Shown here in pieces: positions 1-7,274 of a stretch of DNA of 44,577 bases. The notes below the pieces were generated by a model. The model searched no databases, had not been told where the DNA came from, and saw nothing but the letters and a program-made list of their open reading frames with translations. Source of the stretch: CAZVIJ01 sp964626735 (GTDB lineage Bacteria; Patescibacteriota; Dojkabacteria; JAOAGR01). Position 1 is the first letter of the stretch; each line of letters starts with the position of its first letter. The position numbers and the translations under genes are program-made. The stretch is taken from contig CAZVIJ010000008.1 in assembly GCA_964626735.1 (NCBI GenBank), positions 1 to 44,577 on the forward strand. Direction: 5' to 3'.

Positions 1-459
1 GCCGATGTACAGGGCGAAATGAAGATCAGCATCAAAAAGCTGAACCTCAATAAGATTCCGGTAAGGATCAACGTAGACAGTTTCGATGAAAAGTCCTACC
101 TTCCCCTTCTGGACAAGTCGCTTGCACATTTCAAAGGCACTTCCCTACCCGACAAAGAGGGAAATACCTTCATATATGGGCATAGCGCGAATGAATTATG
201 GGCAAAAACGGATCCAAGCAATCCCCGCTATGCCTTTTCGTTCCTCGGGAAGATGGATATAGGAGACGAGATCAATATTGAGTATCACGACAAGCAATTT
301 ACGTATACGCTGCAAAAAGTGAATATGGTAGAGCCCAACGATATATCGCCAATATATACTACATCAACAGAACAGAGTCTTACTCTTATGACATGCTACC
401 CCCCAGGCATTGGCTCCCAAAGGCTTATCCTTACCGCCAAGCTATTAAGCACCAGTTAG
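1..459 (+). CDS. Sortase family transpeptidase, 5' end outside window
   Basis: C-terminal catalytic part of a sortase, the membrane-bound cysteine transpeptidase that cleaves a sorting signal and joins surface proteins to the wall or to each other. Counting from the ATG at 19, the catalytic triad is visible: His55 in FIYGHSAN, Cys126 in TLMTCYPPG and Arg135 in SQRLIL. The frame stays open from 19 back to base 1 (ADVQGE), and the N-terminal membrane anchor of the family is missing. The gene therefore probably begins upstream and the ATG at 19 is internal. The TLxTC form is typical of class D/E-like housekeeping sortases; the class is my inference. I see no clear LPxTG-type substrate in this window. 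Confidence 0.85.
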   Translation, partial: ADVQGEMKISIKKLNLNKIPVRINVDSFDEKSYLPLLDKSLAHFKGTSLPDKEGNTFIYGHSANELWAKTDPSNPRYAFSFLGKMDIGDEINIEYHDKQFTYTLQKVNMVEPNDISPIYTTSTEQSLTLMTCYPPGIGSQRLILTAKLLSTS

Positions 460-478
460 CAATATGGGTTATTTATAG

Positions 479-484
479 TATAAT
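479..484 (+). promoter_or_regulatory. -10 box TATAAT for the leader ORF
   Basis: Perfect TATAAT ending 8 bases before the ATG at 493. The spacing predicts that transcription starts at or next to the start codon, as at many genes in this window. Confidence 0.6.
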
Positions 485-492
485 TACTCTCA

Positions 493-579
493 ATGACAAG
501 CACGGATGCCAAGAATTTATTCAAGAGGAGCCTCTCTCCCCTTGGTGGCATATTGACTTTCGGGGGTTACCGGTTTTAA
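493..579 (+). CDS. 28-residue leader peptide upstream of tyrS (candidate)
   Basis: A 28-codon ORF starts directly downstream of a perfect -10 box and ends in GGYRF-stop. Its single Tyr codon (TAC, 568-570) lies on the 5' arm of a hairpin (569-584), and its stop codon (577-579) lies in the hairpin loop. The hairpin is followed by a T run and then by tyrS. This arrangement would suit transcription attenuation. A ribosome stalled at the Tyr codon for lack of Tyr-tRNA would cover the 5' arm and block the terminator, allowing tyrS transcription. The peptide has no recognisable domain. The ORF and hairpin are seen in the sequence; the mechanism is inference. Confidence 0.4.
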   Translation: MTSTDAKNLFKRSLSPLGGILTFGGYRF

Positions 580-593
580 CCGGTCGATTTTTT
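569..593 (+). terminator. Terminator-like hairpin between leader ORF and tyrS
   Basis: Stem ACCGG (569-573) pairs with CCGGT (580-584) around a TTTTAA loop, which can tighten by two more T-A pairs. A run of six T follows at 588-593. It could end transcripts from the sortase gene or act as an attenuator for tyrS. Confidence 0.5.
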
Positions 594-622
594 ACTCATG
601 CGCGGTATTCCGCACCGAACGC

Positions 623-644
623 TATACATATATAGTTAGCTAAC
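623..644 (+). promoter_or_regulatory. tyrS promoter with palindromic site
   Basis: A -10-like TATACA (623-628) is followed by a perfect 10-bp palindrome GTTAGCTAAC (635-644), placed at the expected transcription start. The palindrome could be an operator. About 25 bases separate the expected start from the tyrS ATG, and I see no clear Shine-Dalgarno. Confidence 0.4.
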
Positions 645-659
645 CAAGTACCGTTTTTT

Positions 660-2573
660 ATGTCACACAAAATAGATACAGATCCAGAAAAGATAGAAGA
701 AATACTTACCCGAGGCGTCGCCCAGATATACAACAAGGATGAACTTAGGGAAAAGCTCCTTAGCGGCAAACAGCTTCACTTAAAGCTCGGGACTGACGTT
801 ACCGGCCCCCTCATAACGCTCGGACACAGCGTTGTACAGCGCATAATGCGTGATTTCCAAGAGCTTGGCCATAGGGTCACCTTGATTATCGGCGATTTCA
901 CGACGCTTGTCGGGGACCATTCGGACAAGGTTGATATGAGGTCCGAGACCAACGAGGAGGAAATAAAGAAGAACGAGGAGAACTACAAGGAACAGTTTTT
1001 CAAGACAGTCATGAAGGAAGGGACCGAAATCCGACACAATTCAGAGTGGCTTAAGCCCCTTAATTTCAACGACGTTATCCACCTTTCTAAGCAGTTCACC
1101 GTCTCGCAGATGCTCGACAGGGAAGCGTTCAGGAAGCGTTTCGACGAGAACAAGCCAATTCCCTTGGACGAGTGGCTCTACCCGCTCATGCAAGGTTACG
1201 ATTCAGTCGCCCTCAACTGCGACGTCGAGTTCGGCGGAACCGACCAGACCTTCAACGTCCTTGCGGGGCGCAAGCTCATGGAGGTTTACGGTCAAGTCCC
1301 CCAAAGCTGCGTCGTGATGAGGCTGCTGACCGGAAATGACGGGCGGCCGATGGGAAAGAGCCTCAAGAACTACATTCCGGTCATGGACGGTCCAACCGAC
1401 ATGTACGGCAAATTGATGTCTATCGTCGACGAGATAATCTTCGAATACTTCGAACTCGTAACCAGAGTGCCAATGTCGGAGATTCGCGAGATGCAAGAGG
1501 CCGTCAAGAGCGGCGCCAACCCCATGGACTTCAAAAAAAGGCTTGCACGAGAAGTCGTTACCTTCTACCACGGCGAAGAGGCGGCAATCGAGGCTGAGCG
1601 GGAATTTGAACGCAGGGTCCAAAACAAAGACTTCACCGCGATTGAAGAAGTCGTGAATATCGGCACCCCAAAAAACGTTGTAGATCTGATGATGGAGCTT
1701 AACTTCGCTGGTTCCAAAAGTGAAGCTCGGCGGCTTATCGAGCAAGGAGCGGTCAAAATTAACGAGCGGCTAGTTTCAACGCCGAACGATATAATTGCAG
1801 AGGCGGGCATTTTCAAATCCGGCAAACGAAATATCGTGAAGCTACAGATAGACGATATAACGCCTGACGAAGCGTTGAGAAAAGATATCATCATCGACTC
1901 GGAAATCTTTGGAAAATTCCCTACATTCAGGAGAGGTCTCGTAATCGTCAAGGATATCAAGAACGAGGTGTCCAACCCTACAATCGAGAATCTACTTAAG
2001 GGAATTATTTCGGAACGCCAAAACCAAGGGCTTGAGAATCACGAGTACGTTAAAGCCTGGGAAGATGCGCATACCGAATTCGGATCAAATCCAAACAGGT
2101 TTCCTCCCTCTATAAAGTCTCTCCTGAAGAGAATCGATAAGGATGGTTTTCCTTTTATAAACTCCGTTGTCGCGCTCTTCAATTATATATCCCTGAAGCA
2201 TTTCGTGCCGTGCGGCGGCGACGACGCCAACGCCATCTCGGGTAACCTCAAGCTTGGCTTTGCGACGGGTGAAGAGCATTTCCAAGGACTCGGCTCATCC
2301 GAAAACGAAGCTCCCGAGCCAGGTGAGGTTATATACTTTGACGACAAGAGCCTGAACGTCATGTGCAGGAGGTGGAATTGGAGAAACAGCGCAACGACCG
2401 CGATAACTACCAAGACTGACCGCATCGTGATCAATATCGATGGCATCGGTCCGGTCCCTACCGAAGTATTGCTGGCGGCGCGCGACGAGTTGGCGGAATT
2501 GCTGACGAAGGAGTGCGGTGCAAAAGTAGAAACTGCCTTCCTCGACAAGGACAATCCGACATACGAGTTTTAG
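660..2573 (+). CDS. tyrS: Tyrosyl-tRNA synthetase fused to a B3/4 tRNA-editing-type domain
   Basis: Charges tRNA-Tyr in the cytoplasm. Residues 1 to about 335 form the class I catalytic domain, with GTDVTGPLITLGH standing for the HIGH region and PMGKS for the KMSKS loop. An S4 RNA-binding domain follows (about 342-398, SKSEARRLIEQGAVKIN). An ordinary bacterial TyrRS would end near here at 400-430 residues. This one continues to 637 with a domain matching the B3/4 fold of PheRS beta and of free-standing B3/4 proteins: INSVVALFNYISLKH, GGDDANAISG and CRRWNWRNS. In PheRS that domain hydrolyses mischarged Tyr-tRNA-Phe. Here it could proofread tRNA-Tyr or only bind tRNA; this is inference. It is followed by a strong terminator. 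Confidence 0.93.
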   Translation: MSHKIDTDPEKIEEILTRGVAQIYNKDELREKLLSGKQLHLKLGTDVTGPLITLGHSVVQRIMRDFQELGHRVTLIIGDFTTLVGDHSDKVDMRSETNEEEIKKNEENYKEQFFKTVMKEGTEIRHNSEWLKPLNFNDVIHLSKQFTVSQMLDREAFRKRFDENKPIPLDEWLYPLMQGYDSVALNCDVEFGGTDQTFNVLAGRKLMEVYGQVPQSCVVMRLLTGNDGRPMGKSLKNYIPVMDGPTDMYGKLMSIVDEIIFEYFELVTRVPMSEIREMQEAVKSGANPMDFKKRLAREVVTFYHGEEAAIEAEREFERRVQNKDFTAIEEVVNIGTPKNVVDLMMELNFAGSKSEARRLIEQGAVKINERLVSTPNDIIAEAGIFKSGKRNIVKLQIDDITPDEALRKDIIIDSEIFGKFPTFRRGLVIVKDIKNEVSNPTIENLLKGIISERQNQGLENHEYVKAWEDAHTEFGSNPNRFPPSIKSLLKRIDKDGFPFINSVVALFNYISLKHFVPCGGDDANAISGNLKLGFATGEEHFQGLGSSENEAPEPGEVIYFDDKSLNVMCRRWNWRNSATTAITTKTDRIVINIDGIGPVPTEVLLAARDELAELLTKECGAKVETAFLDKDNPTYEF

Positions 2574-2593
2574 CGTTATCGCATTTTCGTTTA

Positions 2594-2626
2594 TACCTAC
2601 GCTTTTGATAAGCGTAGGTATTTTTT
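2594..2626 (+). terminator. Intrinsic terminator of tyrS
   Basis: Perfect 11-bp stem, TACCTACGCTT (2594-2604) with AAGCGTAGGTA (2610-2620), 5-base loop, then six T. One of the clearest terminators in the window. Confidence 0.9.
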
Positions 2627-2639
2627 ACGGCGTCATTTT

Positions 2640-2648
2640 TGATACACT
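2640..2648 (+). promoter_or_regulatory. Extended -10 (TGaTACACT) for the membrane protein gene
   Basis: A TGn motif directly precedes TACACT. The box ends 8 bases before the ATG at 2657, which predicts a leaderless transcript. Confidence 0.55.
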
Positions 2649-2656
2649 GGGATACG

Positions 2657-3379
2657 ATGGCTACCACACTTCCGGCCGAACAGGATAAGCTACTCAAGGA
2701 ATTCAACGACATAGACGCCCAAGAGCGTCAGGGCATCCTCCCCGAACGAAGCAACATAAACCTCTATCTCATCGTCCTCGTTTGGATATTGGGTACAATC
2801 TTTACCGTCGCAAGCCTGGTGAGACAAGCGGGTAACTACCTTACGCCTATAATTCTTATCTGCTCTCTCATGAGCGTAACCCTTATAGCCGCATTCTACA
2901 ACAAGAAAGTCGGATTCTTCTTGAGCTGCATTGCTGCTGTCGCCATAAACGGCTACGTCACCTGGCTCAGCCCGCAACACCATTCGGAGTTCGTCACGTT
3001 GCTTGACGGTTTGACGATCTTTATTTTTGCGAATCAATTCGGGACACGAGGCTACTATTTCGCCAGCGCGCTGATCGCGGCAAAAGTGATCTCTATCTTC
3101 TTCCTGCTCCCGTACGATAAGTATATCGAGCACCTTTTTTCGAATGTTCTGAATATCGTTACAGTTGGGGTTATTCCCGTCCTCATGGGTTCCGTTTCGA
3201 GAGCCTCACGAAGAGCCAAGAAGCAGGAATTGAGAGCGGAAATTCTTTCGCTCCAAAACCAAGACCTCTTGAGCTCGTGGCAAAGTTTCTACCAAGGTGG
3301 ACAACCGGCTTCGAACCAAATGACGCAAACGCCAGCACCAAGCCAGGCGCCTGCACCGACCGCGCCTGTCGCAAAATAG
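2657..3379 (+). CDS. Multi-pass membrane protein of unknown function
   Basis: A 240-residue protein with a hydrophilic N-terminus, about five or six hydrophobic segments (from INLYLIVLVWILG to VLNIVTVGVIPVL), a basic patch (SRASRRAKKQE) and a Pro/Ala/Gln-rich tail. I recognise no family. An in-frame ATG 18 bases upstream overlaps the likely -10 region, so I prefer the start at 2657 (MATTLPAEQ). It lies between the tyrS terminator and the miaB promoter and so is probably its own transcription unit. The charged and Pro-rich tail may be cytoplasmic, but the topology is a guess. Confidence 0.75.
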   Translation: MATTLPAEQDKLLKEFNDIDAQERQGILPERSNINLYLIVLVWILGTIFTVASLVRQAGNYLTPIILICSLMSVTLIAAFYNKKVGFFLSCIAAVAINGYVTWLSPQHHSEFVTLLDGLTIFIFANQFGTRGYYFASALIAAKVISIFFLLPYDKYIEHLFSNVLNIVTVGVIPVLMGSVSRASRRAKKQELRAEILSLQNQDLLSSWQSFYQGGQPASNQMTQTPAPSQAPAPTAPVAK

Positions 3380-3405
3380 CGGTTCAAGAGGCTAGTCCAA
3401 TCATG

Positions 3406-3411
3406 TATAAT
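3406..3411 (+). promoter_or_regulatory. -10 box TATAAT for miaB
   Basis: Perfect TATAAT ending 8 bases before the GTG at 3420. It predicts a leaderless transcript and supports GTG as the true start. Confidence 0.65.
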
Positions 3412-3419
3412 CGCGTTAC

Positions 3420-4868
3420 GTGAAAACTTTCTCCATCAAAACGTTTGGGTGCCAGATGAATCTCTCGGATTCCGAGCGCGTCGCTGCAGTCTGTCGTTCG
3501 ATGGGCTATACGCCGAGCCCCGACGACAAGCAGGCTGACCTTTACGTAATCAATACCTGCTCGGTTCGCCAAAAGGCCGAAGATCGAGTAATTGGAATGG
3601 GAAAGCAGTTCTTCCAGTTCAAGAAGGATCGGCCAGATGTTAAAGTCGTCCTTACCGGCTGTATGGCAAAGCGGGATATTCGGCAAGGGTATGAGAAGTC
3701 AGTCCAATACCAAGATAAATACGCAGGTAACCTCATCAAGAAGATGCCTTGGCTCGACTTCGTCTTAGAAATCAACGACATGCACCGGCTGCCCGATATT
3801 CTCGGGGTTGAAGTAAAAGATAAAGTTGAAGATTATTTCGGGATTCGCCCCAAGTACAACTCTACGTTCCAGGCGTTCGTGCCGATCTCTACCGGTTGCA
3901 ATAAGTTCTGCACGTTCTGCATTGTCCCGTTTACTCGCGGCAAAGAAATATATCGCCCGTTTCAGGAGATTTATGATGAGGTAAAGGCTCTGGTAGATGC
4001 AGGCTTTAAAGAGATCACGCTTCTCGGGCAAAACGTAAATTCATGGAGAAGCAGTAACGAACAGAGAACCCCAATTACTCCGCTTCTTGCCTCGAACAAC
4101 GTTGAAGAGAAGGAGGAAAAACAATTGATGGATTTTGCGGATTTGATGGAACGACTCGCTCGTATACCTGGAGATTTCTGGCTTCGGTTTACCAGCTCGC
4201 ATCCCTACGACATAAATCCTCGCCTAATCGAAGTCATCGCCAACGAGCCGAGAATCGCAAAGCAGGTGCATTTCGCCCTTCAGTCCGGTTCCAACTCCGT
4301 CCTCAAGCGGATGAACCGCTATTACACAAGAGATGAATTTCGGGAGAAGGTACTTCAGATAAAAAAAGCTATCCCCGGGGTGGCAATGACGACGGACGTC
4401 ATCGTCGGGTTTTCAGGCGAGACAGACGAGGAGTTCAACGAAACGCTCGATCTCTGCAAGGAACTTCGTTTCGATCAAATCTACATCTCTGAATATTCTC
4501 GGCGGGAAGGCACGATAGCAGCAAAATTCTATGAAGACGATATCGACCATCAGGTTAAAACCAAACGCAAGATTGATCTTGACGAAGTTCTGAAAGCCGG
4601 CGTAGAAATTAACAACAAGGCGTTGGTGGGATCAGTCCAGAAAGTACTCATATGCAAGACCAAGATGAAGAACAGATCGGGAATTTTCGGAAAGACCACA
4701 CATGGCAAAGACATTCTCATCAATGTTCAGGCTGGTGAACAGGGCAAATGTGGTTGTGGCGACGGTTGCGGCTGTTCAGTCGAGCGGACAAGCTTTGATG
4801 TGGGAGCCTTTGTCGAAGTCATCGTTACCGGGTATCGAGGCTTTTGCCTTGAAGGACGTACCGCGTAA
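3420..4868 (+). CDS. miaB: MiaB-type tRNA methylthiotransferase
   Basis: Radical-SAM enzyme that adds the 2-methylthio group to i6A37 in the tRNA anticodon loop, following MiaA. It begins with the methylthiotransferase domain (SIKTFGCQMNLSDSE, INTCSVRQKAE, LTGCMAKR, whose cysteines bind one cluster). The radical-SAM domain carries the CxxxCxxC motif in TGCNKFCTFCIVPFTRG, and a TRAM domain ends the protein. The start is GTG, fixed by the -10 box 8 bases upstream. An unusual Cys-rich insertion, CGCGDGCGC at residues 444-452, sits inside the TRAM region. miaA and mnmA are close by, making a small cluster of anticodon-loop modification genes. Confidence 0.93.
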   Translation: MKTFSIKTFGCQMNLSDSERVAAVCRSMGYTPSPDDKQADLYVINTCSVRQKAEDRVIGMGKQFFQFKKDRPDVKVVLTGCMAKRDIRQGYEKSVQYQDKYAGNLIKKMPWLDFVLEINDMHRLPDILGVEVKDKVEDYFGIRPKYNSTFQAFVPISTGCNKFCTFCIVPFTRGKEIYRPFQEIYDEVKALVDAGFKEITLLGQNVNSWRSSNEQRTPITPLLASNNVEEKEEKQLMDFADLMERLARIPGDFWLRFTSSHPYDINPRLIEVIANEPRIAKQVHFALQSGSNSVLKRMNRYYTRDEFREKVLQIKKAIPGVAMTTDVIVGFSGETDEEFNETLDLCKELRFDQIYISEYSRREGTIAAKFYEDDIDHQVKTKRKIDLDEVLKAGVEINNKALVGSVQKVLICKTKMKNRSGIFGKTTHGKDILINVQAGEQGKCGCGDGCGCSVERTSFDVGAFVEVIVTGYRGFCLEGRTA

Positions 4869-4881
4869 GGGTTGCCTATTC

Positions 4882-4890
4882 TGGTATAAT
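4882..4890 (+). promoter_or_regulatory. Perfect extended -10 (TGgTATAAT) for mnmA
   Basis: TGn plus TATAAT ending 6 bases before the mnmA ATG. Predicted transcription start coincides with the start codon. Confidence 0.7.
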
Positions 4891-4896
4891 ACCGGG

Positions 4897-5976
4897 ATGA
4901 AAGTCGTTGTTGGATTATCGGGAGGAGTCGACTCCGCAGTATCAGCCGCGCTCTTGAAGGAGCAAGGCCATGAGGTCGTCGGCGTCTTCATGAAAAACTG
5001 GTCCGGCGACGAATTCGGTTTGAAAGGAGATTGCCCATGGGAGCAGGACCAGGAAGATGCACGCAAAATCTGCGAGCATCTTGGCATTGAGTTTCGTAGC
5101 TTTAATTTCGAGCTTCAGTATCGCGATCGCGTAATCGAATACTTTTTCCGCGAATACAAGGCTGGGCGAACCCCAAACCCCGATATTCTTTGCAACAGCG
5201 AGATCAAATTCAACATTTTCCTCAAGAAGTGCCTCCTCGAGCTTGATGCCGAGAAAATCGCAACCGGCCACTATGCAAGGGTAATGGAATCCACGGTACG
5301 CGGAAAGCGAGTATACCATCTTCACAAAGGCGTCGACGCGAACAAAGACCAATCCTATTTCCTTTGCCAACTTACTCAGGACGAATTGGCCAGGACGCTA
5401 TTTCCTGTTGGACACCTGACGAAACCTGAAGTACGAGCAATTGCAGAAGAGAAAGGAATACCTGTCGCGAAGAAAAAGGATAGCCAGGGAATCTGCTTCG
5501 TGGGTAAAATAAACGTGCGGGAATTCATTCGTTCTGAGCTTGGCGATAAGCCTGGACCTATCATCGATGCGGATACGGGAAAAGAACTCGGTACCCACCA
5601 AGGGCTCTGGTTCCACACGATCGGGCAACGAGAAGGGCTCGGCCTTGCCGGGGGGCCATGGTTCGTCGTCAACAAAGATCTGGCGCACAACACTCTTCTC
5701 GTCGCGAAAGGATCCGAGAACCAGCTCCTCTACTCTTCTGCGGTGGTGCTGAAGGAGCTGAATATTATCAATCCAGACGAAATGAGCTCTGAATTCGTCG
5801 CGGAAGCATCGTTGCGGTATCGCCAAAAGCCGAATCCTTGCGAAGTGAAGTTTGCCGAAGGTAATGGCTCCGAGATAGTTCTGGAATTCCTAACTCCCCA
5901 GCGAGCCGTCACGCCCGGCCAATTCGGCGCAATCTACAAAGGCGATGAGCTTATTTCGAGCGGTGTTATCCAGTAA
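4897..5976 (+). CDS. mnmA: tRNA-specific 2-thiouridylase MnmA
   Basis: Makes 2-thiouridine at wobble U34 of tRNA-Lys, -Glu and -Gln by ATP-dependent adenylation. At 359 residues it has the usual length. It shows the PP-loop SGGVDS at the N-terminus, the catalytic Cys in DILCNSEIKF, and the second conserved Cys in SQGICFVGK. The frame is open further upstream, but that part overlaps miaB out of frame. The perfect extended -10 just before ATG 4897 fixes the start. Its stop codon (5974-5976) directly abuts the stop codon of miaA on the other strand. Confidence 0.95.
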   Translation: MKVVVGLSGGVDSAVSAALLKEQGHEVVGVFMKNWSGDEFGLKGDCPWEQDQEDARKICEHLGIEFRSFNFELQYRDRVIEYFFREYKAGRTPNPDILCNSEIKFNIFLKKCLLELDAEKIATGHYARVMESTVRGKRVYHLHKGVDANKDQSYFLCQLTQDELARTLFPVGHLTKPEVRAIAEEKGIPVAKKKDSQGICFVGKINVREFIRSELGDKPGPIIDADTGKELGTHQGLWFHTIGQREGLGLAGGPWFVVNKDLAHNTLLVAKGSENQLLYSSAVVLKELNIINPDEMSSEFVAEASLRYRQKPNPCEVKFAEGNGSEIVLEFLTPQRAVTPGQFGAIYKGDELISSGVIQ

Positions 5977-7083
5977 CTATTCCGTCAATACCGAATGGTC
6001 GATTTCCACTTCCTGCTTCGCCCCGAATGCTTTCTCCAGCTTTCGCATGAAAACCAATTGCCTCTTCGTGTATTGGTGTTCTTTGAACTTCAGCTCCGCC
6101 AGAAGCTGCAGCCGCGCCGCCTCGTCCTCCACGTCGAGCATCTTGCAGGCGTAGGAATACTCGTACGAGAGGCTTGAAAGCCACGCTTTCCCCTCTTCGC
6201 CGTACTTCCCTATGAATTGCCGCGCTTCATCGAGACCTCCCTCGTTGAGGCGCATCTCGACGACCCTATCGAGGTGCCGGTAGAATTCGGTTCTATCGTT
6301 TGGGGTTATCATCACGAGAAGCAAATCATCGAGAATCGAGTGCTCCTTGAAATACTGATCGCTGAAGCGCTCACCGGTAGCCTTGATGTGCGCAGCCACC
6401 TTGACCATCCTAGCCTTATTGTCGATGTCGATGAGTTCCAAGGCATTAGGGTCGTGCTCCTCGATAAACTCCAGAAGCTCGTAGACGTCCATTGCTTCGA
6501 ACTCGTCTTTGAACTGCGTCATATCGACGAGATCCTTTCCCTCCTCGCTCATATCGGTACCGAGCACGTAATGGTATGCGTAATAAACCGTTCCGCCCGC
6601 GACAATTTTCGCGCTGAAGAAGTTTTCCTCGGAAATCCTCCTCACATCCCGTACAAATTCGCTTACCGAGTACGAGCCGAGCGGCTTCCTGCAGTCGAGG
6701 AGGAAGTTCACAATATGTCGGGAAGACGAATCCATGAAATTGCTCGCATACCCTCTATCAACCAGCCATCCGAAGAAGTCGATATACGAGAAATCCTTAT
6801 TGAGGATCGTATTCCCCGATTTCCTCCGTATAACCCGAAAGGTAAAATTCGCATACGAAGTGATATCTATGAAGTTTCGAGCCTCGACAATCGCCGCCAT
6901 ATCGCTTTCGTGCCTTACGAATTTCTCTATCCTCGGCTTGTTGCTTAGCACGGTAAGCTCTTCATAAACTTGGACCGAATCGCAGTTGAACACCGGCATG
7001 CCCGTATGGCCTGCGATTAGGTTTGCGAGTGCGGTTTTCCTACTGCTGGTCGGGCCCACGATTACGAAGTCCTGCGGTAGCAT
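5977..7083 (-). CDS. miaA: tRNA dimethylallyltransferase MiaA, divergent
   Basis: Transfers a dimethylallyl group to A37 of tRNAs reading UNN codons, giving the i6A that MiaB then methylthiolates. Recognised from the order of family motifs: P-loop region GPTSSRKT (residues 10-17), NCDSVQVY (33-40, family SADSRQVY), VAGGTVYYAYHYVLG (family GGTGLYLRALL), and a C-terminal HQYTKRQ (family RYAKRQ). Odd points: the P-loop glycine before Lys is Arg15, and the Arg of DSRQ is Val37. The protein is somewhat long at 368 residues. Activity is likely but not certain. It is convergent with mnmA and divergent from recA, with its own extended -10. Confidence 0.85.
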   Translation of the reverse strand: MLPQDFVIVGPTSSRKTALANLIAGHTGMPVFNCDSVQVYEELTVLSNKPRIEKFVRHESDMAAIVEARNFIDITSYANFTFRVIRRKSGNTILNKDFSYIDFFGWLVDRGYASNFMDSSSRHIVNFLLDCRKPLGSYSVSEFVRDVRRISEENFFSAKIVAGGTVYYAYHYVLGTDMSEEGKDLVDMTQFKDEFEAMDVYELLEFIEEHDPNALELIDIDNKARMVKVAAHIKATGERFSDQYFKEHSILDDLLLVMITPNDRTEFYRHLDRVVEMRLNEGGLDEARQFIGKYGEEGKAWLSSLSYEYSYACKMLDVEDEAARLQLLAELKFKEHQYTKRQLVFMRKLEKAFGAKQEVEIDHSVLTE

Positions 7084-7090
7084 ATGAGTG

Positions 7091-7099
7091 ATAGTATCA
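7091..7099 (-). promoter_or_regulatory. Extended -10 (TGaTACTAT) for miaA
   Basis: On the minus strand, TGn plus TACTAT ends 7 bases before the miaA ATG. Leaderless spacing. Confidence 0.5.
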
Positions 7100-7247
7100 A
7101 GAGATAGAGGATATTGGAAAGCCTTGCAATTTGCCAGTTGTAACTCTATGATACTAGGTCAGAGGACTTGAACAATAGTTAGAACAAATTTCAATTATAC
7201 ACTAATTTTCAGATTAAGATCAGCTATGAAGATAGCATCAATTCTTC

Positions 7248-7253
7248 TATACT
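7248..7253 (+). promoter_or_regulatory. Candidate recA -10 box TATACT
   Basis: TATACT lies 21 bases before the recA ATG, giving a short leader of about 15 bases. recA is one of the few genes here without leaderless spacing. No Shine-Dalgarno is evident. The rest of 7100-7247 is AT-rich and holds nothing else I can name. Confidence 0.4.
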
Positions 7254-7274
7254 CAAGTCATTAATCAACCTATC

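Noticed and set aside
393..635. 80-codon ORF overlapping the sortase 3' end
   Set aside because: It is out of frame with the conserved sortase motifs and has no -10 box. The shorter ORF at 493 is better supported.
1203..1745. 180-codon ORF on the minus strand inside tyrS
   Set aside because: Shadow frame of a well-conserved gene.
7169..7182. LexA/SOS-like site (GAAC-N4-GTT) upstream of recA
   Set aside because: Only one half matches well and the second arm is imperfect. No lexA in the window supports it, so it is not listed as a feature.
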